From assembly GCF_042242105.1 (NCBI RefSeq), contig NC_092019.1, positions 10,134,328 to 10,198,327 of the forward strand: a DNA stretch of 64,000 nucleotides, given 5' to 3'. The position numbers were made by a program, and so were the translations under genes. Under the pieces are notes generated by a model. That model worked only from the letters and a program-made list of their open reading frames with translations. It did not search any database and had not been told where the DNA came from. Below are positions 35,801-49,100 of the stretch, piece by piece (within the stretch, counting starts at the first letter, position 1; each line of letters starts with the position of its first letter). Source of the stretch: Pempheris klunzingeri (Eukaryota; Chordata; Actinopteri; Acropomatiformes; Pempheridae).

Positions 35801-36330
35801 TTTGAAATGAAAACAAATGTTCTGGTCTGTGAAATTGTAGTATGGAATCTATTCATTATGGCAGTTTTCATTCATCTTGAGTGACCTGTTAAGGGATTTT
35901 CCCTGCCCTCTACTCATACCGGGAACACAGCATTGCCTTGCCTTCCAACCCCCAAGGGTTATGGGAAATAAAAAAATCAATAACAATAGTTTCAGGACAG
36001 GCTAGATTTTCATATGTGGGCGTATGCGAGTATACTGTATGTACACACGACGTTTCACAGACACCAGCTGTTCCTTGTACGTTTAATGGCAAAATAACAG
36101 AGGACAAAATAAAATATTTACAACACTTAGTAACATGTAAACACAATCTTCTGTACAAGAGAAATATACATGCAAAAGTAAAAATAAGTCATAATAACAC
36201 ATTCAAAATGACATTGCTGCAGTCTTGTTCTATGTGTATTTAAAATATGACATAGTTATGAGGTTTACATCCTGGGTGTGGGCAAACTGCCCGACCCTCT
36301 CTGTACATCTTTACATCACGTATAGGCTGG
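32815..36330. other. Intergenic region between receptor C and trio
   Basis: About 3.5 kb without recognisable genes. Possible late AATAAA signals for receptor C occur at 33483-33488 and near 33575. The CTCF-like motif at 34722-34733 lies here. Open frames are short and have no family signature. Confidence 0.5.
34722..34733 (-). promoter_or_regulatory. CTCF-like motif, reverse
   Basis: Plus-strand GCCATCTAGTGG reads CCACTAGATGGC on the minus strand and fits the CTCF core CCASYAGRKGGC at every position. Together with the forward motif at 22386 it brackets most of the receptor cluster in convergent orientation. Confidence 0.45.
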
Positions 36331-38506
36331 GTTTCCCAAAGGCATTTTATTACTTAGATCATTTTCTTCCATGAAAAGGCTTTAAGAGAATTTGATAAAC
36401 TGATTAACAGCATGATTTTGGGAAACCCAGATCCACACCAATAAATAAAATGTGACAAAATGAGAGACTTAGACTGTACAGACCAACGAGAGTCATTGAA
36501 CTCAACATGTTACTGACTTCTTTAACAATAAATCAAATTATCAGACAGTAACTCTTACAACCTTCAAATAAAATAGGAAACAATGCACATTTTTAGTTTC
36601 ACCCACCTCTCAACTGGCACTTTCAAAAAAAAAAAAAAAAAAAGAAGTTTTCAACAACTTCTTCACCTAAAGACATCAATTCATTCAAATTAAGAATAAG
36701 AGGAAGAGATCTCTTTCATGGCAGATACCTGTTCATGCTGAGGGGTATTTATCAAAGGGATATATTTGTTGGATATATTTGTTAGTGGTACAAGATTCTG
36801 ACGTCTCCTAAAAGTTGTAATACATTTTCCAATCATTTCAAGTCCATGGTGAATGGGCCACAATAAGACATTATTCCAGGCCTACTTCTGGGTAAAAATG
36901 TCAACCAAGTCTGTCTTATGATGTCAAACTGAGATGCTAAAAAGTCTAGCGACATACACCAGTATCTACCTACAAAAGCCAAACGAACTCACACGGCAAA
37001 CCACTTTGTGCACAGCTTGAAAAAAGACAAGTGAAATATTAGGTTTTTTTTCAGCAATAAACCACCAAACAATTTCTTATTACAATAAGAATAAATAAAT
37101 CCAGACTGAACCTTTGTAAACACTCAGATGTCTGGGTTCAGTGTGGTCTGTTATAACTTAACATGAGAAATCATAAACACATTTTAGCAGGAAAAAAAAA
37201 AAGCATAGTCAACTTTGGTATTGTTACAGAAAATAAAAACATAACAATGACAAAATGAAAGCATAAGTGCCTATATTTTGTAGATACACATTTTTATACA
37301 TTATTTCTGAAAACCCTCTTCTCCTCTGGGGGTTTTGCAGATATTAATACTGAACTTAATACATAAGAGTTAACACAATACAGACATCTATCGCAGTACC
37401 AGGTACGTACATGCCTTTTTAAGAATACGGCTACAACACAAGTCTTCATAAATAGTTGCATAAATGTTAAAGCTGCAACATTGCACGTGGGAATTGATGC
37501 AAAATATGAGTGCATTTCTAATAGCAGTTTGTTCATAGTGAAATTCAGCTGCTGAGGGTCTGCAGGGAGTGACTCCATAGACTCACTAATACTCAGCAAA
37601 TTAAATAGTTTTTGTTCATTTGAGACAAATTCTTCAAAATGAGAATGAAAGGCAGGTATATGTTATTTACATATAAGGCGGATGCAGGTAGAAATCTGAG
37701 AAGCTTTGCCGATTAGCTTTAAAGCTAAGTTAATTTAGTTTCTCTTAGTGTCACAAACTGAAATGATTTCACCTTTCGAACTGAACGGGGGCATAAGGAT
37801 AAGCAAACTATTGCACTGGATGTAACTACAATGCGTTTCTGGAAAACATGGTTTTGGTCTTCATCTTGTTCTAGAAGAAGTGGACCCTGCTGATGGGTGC
37901 CACTTTGTTCACACATCTTAACTCTGGTTCTCTTCCTACTTACTCACTCACCTTTGTTTTCCAAAAGGTATGAATAAAGACAGTTCTGTTTCCTCACTGT
38001 ACATGGTTTCATTTACAAAAAGTAATCTCTCATTACAAAAAAACATTTTCTTGTGTTCAACCGAAAGCAGCCTGAATTACTCTTATTATACAGTATTCTA
38101 TTTTCTCTGTTTAATACTGTCCAAAACGCAAGACTTGCTCACGCTGGCTTGTTGAGAAAGCTTGGTTTTCTCCCTGCTAAGTCAAGGTTTGAAATCTCAA
38201 ACAGATTCCATCAGTTCATATGTTGTGCCGGCATAACGACAGTATGCCAAGGTTACCAGGAGGTGTGGGGGGAGGGGGGGAGTTTATCAGCAGAGGTCGG
38301 TCAGTCAGCAGCAGCAGGACTTTTGTGGCTTAGTGAACAAAAAGGTGATCATTGTGGAAATGTTGCTGGTGGGGTTTTACCACAGCTCAAGTGAACCAAG
38401 TTAACCTGGTTCTCATCCTCCGTAGTTTGCTGGACAGGCATGGATTCCTTCTAAACCACAACAATACAGGAACATGTTGCTGTCACATCTACCCAGTGAC
38501 CTGTTT
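36331..38506 (-). other. trio: trio 3' UTR (tentative extent)
   Basis: No coding signal lies downstream of the trio stop codon for about 2 kb. A minus-strand AATAAA (complement of 36346-36351) is one plausible poly(A) signal, which would give a 3' UTR of about 2.2 kb. Nearer signals cannot be excluded. An A-run at 36625-36643 lies within it. Confidence 0.35.
36625..36643. repeat. Poly(A) run
   Basis: Nineteen or so consecutive A on the plus strand, a T-run in trio sense. No retroelement body is attached. Confidence 0.85.
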
Positions 38507-40181
38507 TCAGATGTGGTTGAGCAGGCGGCTGTGAAGGAAGGCCTTAATGGTGCCAATGGGCCGAACATCGTTCTGGTGTTTCCGTCTCTCGATGAAGGAA
38601 ATGAGCCGGGAGGTGTCCAGATGTGAGGTGTGATTATTCTGAGATGGTGGCACCGCTGGTGGCTGTGTGTGATTTAAGGAGGCATGTCCAGTGTCTCGGT
38701 TTATCACACCTCGAGGCTGAAGCCAGGGCTCTTGCAAGCAGGAGGCTGCAGAGGGCCGTCGCTCCGGCTCACTCTGGAGCAGCAGGCAGACAAAGTCCCT
38801 GGCAGCTGGGCTCACTCCTTGGAAGTAGTCCTCGGGGAAGCTGAAGTCCAGGCGACAGATATTCAGACACGTTTCCTCCAAACTCTCATCCAGGAAGGGA
38901 GAGGCACCACTTAGAACAACGTAGGTCACCACCCCTGTAAATCATCCAGTCAAAACACCAGTAAATTAATCTGTCAGTCAGTCCATTAGTTTGCAACAGG
39001 AAATTAGTGGATGTGTGTATCAAGTCACCTATACAATATATGACATAACTATAACTGTTCTTGGTTACAGACCTAAGCTCCAGAGGTCAGACATCAGTGA
39101 GGCAGGCTGACAAAGGACCAGCTCAGAAGCAGAGAACTCTGGGCTCCCAAGGAGAGGGTGGATGTAGGAGGAGAGAGGGTTCAGCTGAACGGCGTCGCCA
39201 AAGTCTGTCAGCTTGATCACTGGCTGGGAAGACGCGTGTTCCACCACAATGTTCTCAGGCTGCAGGAGCAGAAGAAATGAAGTTTAGAAACAAGTGCTTG
39301 ACTCAAAGAAATCTTTCTGAACACCAAAACACCAAACTAAGATTCAGCTTAAATAGTTCTAAGTGGTTTGCTGATGCTGATGTAAAAGAAATACATTTTA
39401 GCTTGCTGGTGAGGAAACACCTGAAATCCATCTTGTGATACAACTTATGCATCAAAGACCCTTCTTCACATTGACCTATTTGTAAAATCAGTCTTAAAAT
39501 GTATCGTTTTGTTTGAGTCAGACAAGTCCATAGATATTCATTTTGTTATTGCATTAGACTACAAAAACCAGAAAATATTCACATTTAAGAAGGTGGAACC
39601 AGAGGATTTTGGCTATTTTTGCTTAAAATAAATTTACTGTCTTACAAATAGTATACAATATTATGAGTTTTCCGCTAATTGACTCATCTGGTCTCTAACT
39701 CTACACTGATGTAAGAACATTTTAATTTACTTTGAGATCAAGGTGGGCTATCCTCCAGCTGTGCAGGTAGTGAAGACCTTCGAGAATATCTCTGAGGTAC
39801 AAAGCCACCTTCTCCTCAGTCAGGTTGCCCCAGCTCACTATGTAGTCCAGGAAGCGTCCCTGGTCTGCCCTGAAAACAGAAACACATAATACATTTGATA
39901 TCTCATTAGCATATTCAAAATTCACAGGGATAAACAATTTCTGTTCCTCAATCACAACATGAAAACACTATTGTACTTACAGCTCTAGTACAAGTATGTA
40001 GCTGTTGGCCGTCTCATACGTGTCCACCAGCTTGACCAGGTTGGGATGATCCAGAGTCTGTAGGAGTCTGATCTCCTGCAGCACCTGTTCTCGACGGAGC
40101 AGCTTCTTGTTAACATGTTTTGCTGCAATTGTCCGTTTACTCCCTCTCTGGTCACACCGCTTAATCACTGAGAACCGGCCC
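38507..40181 (-). CDS. trio: trio exons: Ser/Thr kinase domain and C-terminus
   Basis: Exons 39981-40181, 39731-39869, 39073-39259 and 38507-38934. Motifs seen: glycine loop LGRGRFSV, ATP lysine in [10 protein letters not shown], hinge YILVLELADQG, catalytic loop AHLDLKPEN (HLD in place of HRD, as in TRIO), metal-binding [11 protein letters not shown], an APE-equivalent SASEL (Pro to Ser), [24 protein letters not shown] and RRPSAASCL. The tail is [15 protein letters not shown] and then [10 protein letters not shown]. The linker between the kinase and DTSRL is about 20-25 residues longer than I recall for human TRIO. The stop is the complement of 38507-38509. Confidence 0.94.
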
Positions 40182-43100
40182 CTGGGGAGCAGAAATGAGG
40201 GTCAGAAGAATATATGAATGTCTATCTAATATTGTGGGCCACAATTGCACACTGAAGCCTGGAAATTGCAGGTATTCTTTCAAATCTTTTAGTGGATGCT
40301 CATTTCAAGTTGTTCTACAATTTCTTAATCTTCTCCCTGACATTTAAGGTACAGTATCTATGGTGTATTTGCACGGACTGGAATCAGTTAGGGATTTTAC
40401 ATTCACTTCAATTGTTCAGATCCGTCAAGAAACAAATATTGCAGTCAATTAGCAAGAAATTGCAATACCTCCTCATCCAAACTACTACTGTCACTGGTGG
40501 TAATGCCAGTAATACTGAGAATCTATTAGCTTTGTTGTGGTTAAAGAACATCGCATGATAGTCAAATAGTCCGGAGTTAAAGCTTTAGGGGATTTTCTCT
40601 GTACATTCTTACCTTCCTAGTTCAGCGATCTCTGTGTAGTGGGACTCAAAGCTACTTTTCCAGAGGACTTCACTGCCATCATCAGCCACTCCTGAGAGCA
40701 CACATTGTTACATATATAAATGTTATATAGTTTTATTTGTTTGTATGTCTGTAAGAAATAAAAGGTAAATTAATCGGTACTGTTTAAGAAGTTCAAAACC
40801 CCTGAATGAGGTGGTGTTATTACCACAATTTAGCCAGTAATCAAGCCGTATACCCTATACATGCTTATACCATGACTGGACTCTCACCCGAGACTCTGAG
40901 GCTGGCTGAGGAGGTGACAGAGCCTGCTACATTTGTGGCAACACAGGTGTACACACCACTGTCCTCTAGAGACACTCCCAGGATACGAAGAGTTGCCTCT
41001 TCTGTTTCACTGTAAAAAAAAAAAGAGAAGGAAGGAAGAAACGATAAACCACTGAACTTTCATGCTTCGTCGCCAAATGTATTTGTCAATACAACAACAT
41101 TACAACAAACTTCTCATTTGCCTTCTCATCGTGTACACTGAATTTAAGTTTGGATCTGTGTGGCTGAAATAAAGTTCTTTATTACTTCAAGCATACAACA
41201 TGCTGATGTTTTGATACAGCTCAAAGAAAAGAAAACAGTTTAAGCAAACATATATGCTGTCACCTGTAAGTGATGCTGTAGTGTCCGTTGTTGCTCAGAG
41301 TGTCGTTGTCGGGTCCGCGCCAGGTGACGGTGGCCCGGGGTCGACCACACACTTTACACCTCAGAGTGACACTGTCGCCACTCTCGCATGCTACATCGCT
41401 GACAGGGATGAGGAACTCTGGAGGAGCTGGAGAGAAAGAATAAAAATAAAAGCTGATCAGAGACAGTGATACTGTACCTTGAACAGCTTGAAGTTTCAAA
41501 GTAAGAGCCCATGACATGAACAGATAGATGTGCAGATTTTAAAAATACCATAATATCTAATTCAAACATCTACTTATTTAGGTTTATGGGTTCATTTCTT
41601 TATGTTTCCTTTATAATTTTTAGGCACACACACTCATTCACTGATTGGTCAAAAGGAAAAATGTATACATACCATCATGGATGAAGTTGGGATTTAGAAG
41701 CTGTAACGAAAGTGTGAGGACAAATTAAAATGTGAAGCAAGGACAGAGAGCAAACGGGTTTTTTAATTTGTAAAAATGATCTTTGAGCTCTCTACCTTGA
41801 CAGAGACTTTGTTGGCCAGGCCGTCCTGAGACTTGCGGTAGCCATTCTCCATCTTCCTGCCCTCCTTGTCTCTTTTCTCAGACTTTCGGCGGATGCGGAG
41901 AGCTGTGTGCCATGATAATGATTTTCTGAAGAAAACAAGACCAGAGGAGAGAAATCTCAGTTTTATTCCGGTTTTGCATTATCATCATGAATTCTGAAAT
42001 GTACATGTGCTTGTTTATGTCTCAGGAAAATGAGAAAGGTCTCTTATACTTACTTAATGGTTCCTTCTGGGAGCTCCGGTGTGACGGAGGAAGAGGTATG
42101 TCCTAATACATAGCCAGGGATCCAGCCCTCAGCGGCAGGGCAGTGCTCATTGGCTGCCCGGTACACCAGGAACATGTTTTGCTGATTGCTGGCTAGCATT
42201 TGGACTACCTCACCCTGCACCACACTGATCTCATCCTCCTTCACTGCCACATAGTCCTGGGTCACCAACATGGTGGACACACTGCTGCTGCTACTGCTTT
42301 CACTCTGTTGGAGAAGAAGATTGTGAAGCTTTAGACTTAAACACACAAATATAAATAAAACACAATGTGAGACTACACAACCAACAAGTTTGTGCATGAC
42401 ACACATTAAAATACATGCACAAACATTCCCAAGAAGGGGAATTACAGAAGTGTATCAGTAATTTCACACCAATCAAATGCATTTGATTGATTTGATTGAT
42501 GGTTAACACATACAAATTACCTTGCTAATATGCTTGACGCATGCAGCTAGGGAAGTATTGCAAAATGCTTTTTGTCTTGCTGCGGTATGGTTAAAGCAAT
42601 AATTGATTTCTACTGTTATGTTCTAAGAAGTTATGAAGCAGAAGTTATGATCCTCAGGTCAGAGCTGTTGAAATACAGAACTCTGTGTTTTCAAGGAAAG
42701 TGTGGAGAAAATAATTTCCAAGAAGAAATATAGAAGACGCTCAGTTTGAAGAGACAGAGTCGCCTGAAGTGGAGCAAACAGCAGCTTATGCAGACTCAAG
42801 GTTAACCATTGCAAAGTTTACAGGAAAAAAGGAGAAAGGAAGTAATTTGTATGAAAGCTCCTCAACATTTTGACCAGAGGTCATTAGTTATCACATAAAA
42901 ATATTCCTGTGGAAGTATGGATGAAAAAGACCAAAGAGAAATGGTGTTTTTAAAATCATTTGGTAATGGTTAGTGTCTATTAGCTGCAGTTGAGATGCAA
43001 ACACATACTGAAACCCAGAGAGAGTGTCTAAGAAAGCAGATACAACAGTAGCTCGATGAGTCAGATCCACACTGTTAGTACATTCTGGGAGAGCCAGAAA

Positions 43101-46100
43101 CTTCTCTCTCACACACACTGTCGGTGAAGTTAGTGCACTCAGTTAGCCATTAATCTCCAGTGTAGTAGTCGTTGCATGTACAAGCCATTCTCAGAGCCAG
43201 CGGCAGGGTGACAGGCTGACAGGCTGACAGCCAGTCAGTGAGGGCGGGGTTAGTGACTAGTGAGTAGCCGTAAGCCTCACTTAAGCCTGGGCCTCGACGT
43301 GGCATCTTACCCCGTTGCTCTGGGTGGAGTGTATGGACTGCTCGCTGGTGGAGGAGCAGGTGCTCATGCGGTCTATGTCCTTACTGTGAGTGGAGTGGCG
43401 GTGATGAGAGGGCGTCCCATGGCTTCCTCTGCCCAAAGAGTCTCCTCCACCACCACTGTCACTGGGGTAGGAGAAGGAACCAGGCCGGCTGGCGGGAGAG
43501 GGAGGCATGGCAGGGACCATAGCCCAGAAAGAGTTGCCTTTATGAGCTGGGCTGGGGGGAGCAAATGCTTCCTTTCCCCCTCCTCCAGGGGACTGAGGTG
43601 AAATCAGAGGAGAAACTGTCCCAACTCGAGGACTTTTTAGGGGTAGATTCAGAGGAGCCACGGCCATCTGTGGTATAGCAGCTTTCTGGGTTTCCTCATG
43701 GCCCCCCAGACCAAGTCTGACACCGCCCTCAATGTTGTCCGATGACCTGTTACTGTTATTACTGTTACTTCCATGTGGGTTGTCCAGCCTCCTCATCTTA
43801 GGGACCTCTGAGGCTAACAGCTCTCCATTTGTGGTGATGTCTGAGTAAGGGTTAGAGGGGAGAGACTGAAGGTGGCAGGGTGACCACATACCTGCTGATC
43901 TGTCGGGCCCCTCGGGGCCTGGCGGGTGGTGGTGGTGGACGGGCTGGGGGAGGCGTGAGGATGGCTGGGGGATGCGGGAAGGTCGGGAGCGAGGGCCGCA
44001 GAGAGAGGAGGAGCTGCTCCCTGATCCTCCAGAGCCGCCACCTCCACCTCCCCCTCCCATATTGGAAGTACTGTTGGAGCTGCTGCCTCCTGGTAGGCCT
44101 CCAGTACTACTGCTGCTACTGCTGGGTGGACCACCCGGCCCGCCACCACCCACATGGTTCCTCTGGTACTCTATGGGGGATGTCAGAGCTGTGGGAGAGG
44201 ACAAACATAATGCTACTTTTGCGCATTTCCACTAAAAGACCAAGCTCAGCATCATTATGGTGTTATAATTAGGCTTGTGTGTGCAGCAGTGGGCACAGCA
44301 TTCTCTTACCATTAAGGAAATTGCGCTGGTTCTCTAGTATCTGGCTGACCTGGTGGACCCAGACTTGACTGATGCCAGGGCTGGTTGAATGAAGGGTGTA
44401 CCTCTCCAGGTTGCCACTAGATGATCTGGAGGTGAGTGTGAACTTGCAGGGGTCATCTGCATTTTCTTCTAAGCCCAACCAGCTCACCTGAAGCGATGAG
44501 TCAGGAAATGATGAAGAGAGAAGAAGGGGGAGGAAGAGTCGCAGGGGAAAAAATACGGCAAGGACAGTTATTGACATTTGTAAAAGTAGTTTGATTAAGA
44601 AGCCGCGGTAGAATCTACAGCACATGAACATACATTACAGGCTTTCATTATGTTCTAAGAGGTCCCTGTGATCCTATTGAGCTGCACTAACCTTGATGCT
44701 GTTCTTGAAGAGGTAGCCAGGAGTAGAGAAGCCCTTCTTTTTGTCTATTGGCTCGCTGAAGATGACAATCTGCTCAAACAAGAAGATTCTCCTCTCTTTC
44801 ATCCTGGATAGAAGTCCTCCATCCTGGTCTGACACCATGAAGGTGTCTTGGAGAAGCAATCTGCCCTGTGCCACAATTTTACCCTGAAGAAAGGGTGAGA
44901 GCAGAGGGAAATGAAGACAGGGACAGTAGAGTAAAGCATGCTTTAGTTTTTCTAACAATTCTCATACATTAGAAAAAAACAAACAAAAACAAAAGCAATG
45001 TCTAATACCACACACACTACCTCAAGAAATGATAACATATCTGCAAAACTGAGTACACGCTGACACCTAGAGGCAGGTGACTGGAATCACAAACGGATCC
45101 CTGCAGGGTCTAAACTATTGACATTGTTACCTAATTTGATTTAGTATACATGTCCAAGCATTCACACAGACAAACACAGACGTGCACAAACATCTGGGAT
45201 TATAAAAAGCAGTCTTACATCGAAACCTTGAAGGCGCCCAACATTCATCATGTCATTGCAGCGCTTGGGGACCACACACATCACCTCCACAGCTTTCTAC
45301 AGCAGAACATGAGAGTAAAAACTTAGAGAGACTACATGAAAGTCAAGAAAAAATCATTTGGGACTGGAATGTGAGTCTTCTTTCATGTGGCTCGAGTAGC
45401 CACACAGTGGCACACACGATAGATTATTGTCCATCATCACTTCATGAAAGTTTGAATTGAAACCTGGGCATCACGTTACCTCCAGCTCGGTCGTATCCAC
45501 TCCAGCCTTTTTCGAAATTTTGAAAAGATCCTGTGAAAAAGTCAAAATGTATGAAAATATGCATGTTCAATATGACGAGCTTTTCCTTAACCTGATACAG
45601 CCTGCAAAAAAAGAAACGCTATGGTGGATTTACCTTCAGTAGTAACTGGTATTTCATTATACGCTGGACAGGTTTGATTAGCAGATCAGTGATCTGCAAT
45701 CTGTGGCCCAATCGCTGCTTAAGGTCCTGATGAAAGATAAAAATACTATCAACTCTGGGACACACTAGTTAGCTGGACAATACAACACAGAGATCATTCT
45801 GCAAGTGTGAAATCGTTTGACAATCTTACTTCAAAGTAAGTGTCAATATACTCTGACACAATGTGCTCAGACTTAGGTTTGTTCTGGCAGTACACAATGT
45901 ACATGTGTAGCCTCCGCTCCTGCAATTGGAACAAAACCAAGAAACAAAAAGGTGAGAAAAAAAATCTGAGAGCTGAGGAAATGTTATATCCTATACTTTC
46001 TTTTTTAAATTCAACAAATTGTACTTGATAATCTCAACAAATACAAAACAAAAGTGAATTTCTAACCTGTTTGACAAATAAAGGAGCCAGCCTGTCAGGA

Positions 46101-49100
46101 TCCTCCAAACACTTCTCCAGCTCTCCCAGGAAAAAACTGTGGACCAATCAAGAAAAAAAAAAACACATAATGTAAAGGAGCATATGGTAATTTTTTTATT
46201 TCATGTTGTCTGTCTTAATGCTGGGGCAAGTAATACAAATACAGGGGCATAGGGCATGTTTTGTGAAGAAGACATATGCCAGCATACTCTTTGTGCCAGT
46301 CATAGATCTGATGGATATTTCCGAAGACGATCTTGTCTTTTCCTCTCATGTCATCTGGAACTCCCTCCTCTTTCATCCTGCTCATGTAGCCCTGAGGGGA
46401 GGAAAGGCAACTCATTTGTAACCCAGCAAACACTGATAAAAAAACTATCTTGGAAAGCTGAATGTTAATGTACTTTACTATCTGTTCTGTTTTGTTTTGT
46501 TTTCTTTTTTTTACCTCCACCACTGATCCCAAGTTTCTGACATAGTCTCTCTCAGACTCCACCAGCTCCAGGAGCACATAACTAAGAGACACAAAACAGA
46601 AATGGTCACAGTGTAATACAAATGTAATGCACTTAACTGTGGCTGAGCATCAGATATGCTCCATATAAGCACACAAATGAGGACAAACGTGATTAATTGA
46701 TTGAACTCAAGCAGGTTTTGTTTATCAAAACACTAACGAGGCTTTTAACTCACTGTCTTCTCTTGAGGAAGCCAGACTTGCGCTCTTCCACCTCGTCGAT
46801 GGGTGAGGAGGAAGAGAGGAGGGAGTTGTCGGAGGGGTTGAGGGAGGGAGAGCTGCTGTCGCCCTGCTCTACTGACAGAGAACTGGGACGATCTTCCAGT
46901 GACTGAGAAAAGAGGAGGAACTGTCACAGAGCTGAAAAAACAGAGGCTGAAATACAATTGATGTGCCTGATCTTATCTTTGTGATGTTTTGTTTATTTAA
47001 CATAAAACCCAGTAAAACCCGAGAGAAAACTTTACTTTAGCATGTGTCTGCACTGTACTCGATGTAAGCCAGTGAGCATGTGTGTGTTGGGGATATTGCC
47101 CACTTGTTGGAACAGTGGACAGCTGGCATAGTGAGTCACAGTCCTGATGACTAGTAGGCCATGATGCCATTCTCTGTCAACAACACTATTGTGTGTGTGT
47201 GTGTGTGTGTGCTTGTATACACCTCTATCAGGATTGTTCTGTGTACAAATGTGGCACATTTGCGTGTACTTGTGAGTTTTGTTTATGATTTCTATCTCAC
47301 CATCTTGCTCTTCACCAGCTCTTCGATGGCACTGACCAGTTCAGCAGCGCTGGGCGTCTCTGAACTGTTGGGACGAGCGGACAGACGAGACGCGGACTGA
47401 AAAAGAGAGAGACATGGAAGAAAGACATGTAAAACATGACAAATGTAAACTTGGCAGTGCTAGATGCGTACAGGTGTCATACATTCTCAATGGCTACTTC
47501 TGTGTATGTGATCACGCTCACCATTGTTGAGTTTGGGCCCCCGATATTCCACATGTCCAAATAAGGACTTGGTGTGTGTGTGATCGCCCTAATAAAAGGG
47601 TTAATTGGGGGCCAAGTTGGAGCCAATCAAAGGCTGGTCTTGGGGAAACAGGGGTTATGAGGTGGGTTTAGGTCAAGGGCAAGTTCAGGGTTTGGACTGC
47701 TCTTCAAGCACGAGCAACATGACCGGTCAAACAACTTATGTACAGCAAACGGTGTTGCTTAATACTCCATTGGAGAAAAAGTTGTCCTTTGCAATACAGC
47801 CCACTCTGAGGCATAGTGGCCGGCAAAGTTTTAAAAGGATCCCCTGTTCAAAACCAGACTTAATGGGAAGTCACCATTTAGTCCCACGCATACCATGCCA
47901 CTGCAGCAACACATAAATGGAGTATTCACTTCAGCAACGGTAACACAATTACACTCCAAGGGAATGACGATTAGTTTGGTCACAGAAAGAAAACAAAAAG
48001 GTGAGAAAAAGTTAAATAAAGAAGGATCCAAAGTGGAGATGATGATGATGTGTTTTTACATGGAGAGATAGGGAAACTGGGAGAGAAGAGAAGCAGAACA
48101 GAAATCAACATAATGCTGAAGGAAGGAACATGCAACCATCAAAAAAAAAAATAAGAGAAAAAAAAGAGTAATTAGTGCCAAAGTAAAAGTTTAGATGTGT
48201 TATTGTAAGCTCTGTGTGGATATGAAGTGATATTTATACAACTCTACGTGGGACAAGACACAAAAACCTGCTTGTTTGAATCAAAATATACAAATCCAAG
48301 TTTAAAAGTTAAACAGCTTCAATAGGCATCTCCCTGTGAACAACAACTTATTTTTGGGTGCCTGCACTAATCTATGATACCTTATTTCTCCTCTCCGTTG
48401 TTGCACATAATATCTGTATTTGTATGCCATCATATTGTCAATATGACGCATGTGCATATGATGCAAATGCATGTTTGACCCATTTAAAATAAAGAACATA
48501 AAAACATGAATCTACATTGCTGTGGCTTAGATGAATTAGATAACACAACCCTTAATTTTCCTGAGTGGTATTGTGCATTGTGTTTTCTACATACAATGTA
48601 CCATGTATATTTATGTAAGGGCTTCTATGTACTCAGATTGCCCTGTGTGACCCACCTTATCATCCTGTGAGTCAGGCTGCAGCAGGCTGTGCTGCTGGAT
48701 AGCCATAGGGGGAGGTAGAGGGACAGCGTCAGCCCCTTCCTCCCCTTCCTCCTCGCCGCAGCTCTGCATGCCCGATGAGGAAGACTTGGACAGGGTACCA
48801 CTGCTCAACCCCTCATTACGCATACGCTGGAGAGAGGGAGAGAAGGATGACAATGATTTTCAGGTGTTAGGTCAAAATCAAATCTGAATAAATGTTCTGA
48901 GTGGGCCCCCGTTTTGTCTGTTCTTACTTCCTCCAGTGTCTCATCCTGTGGCGTGGCGGCGCTGTCGTCAGAGTCCTTCTGCGAGCCGGGTATTGTGTCC
49001 ATATTCTTCCTTGTGCCGTCGCGATTCTTCTTGTGCTTGTGGGCGAGCTTCTTGACGTGGCCGTCTGCTTTGCCGGAGCTGAGCCGCCGTACGGGGCTGG

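Noticed and set aside
43260..44272. Plus-strand and alternative-frame ORFs over the trio linker exon
   Set aside because: Shadows caused by the GC-rich Gly/Ser coding region; the minus-strand frame joins both neighbouring exons in phase.
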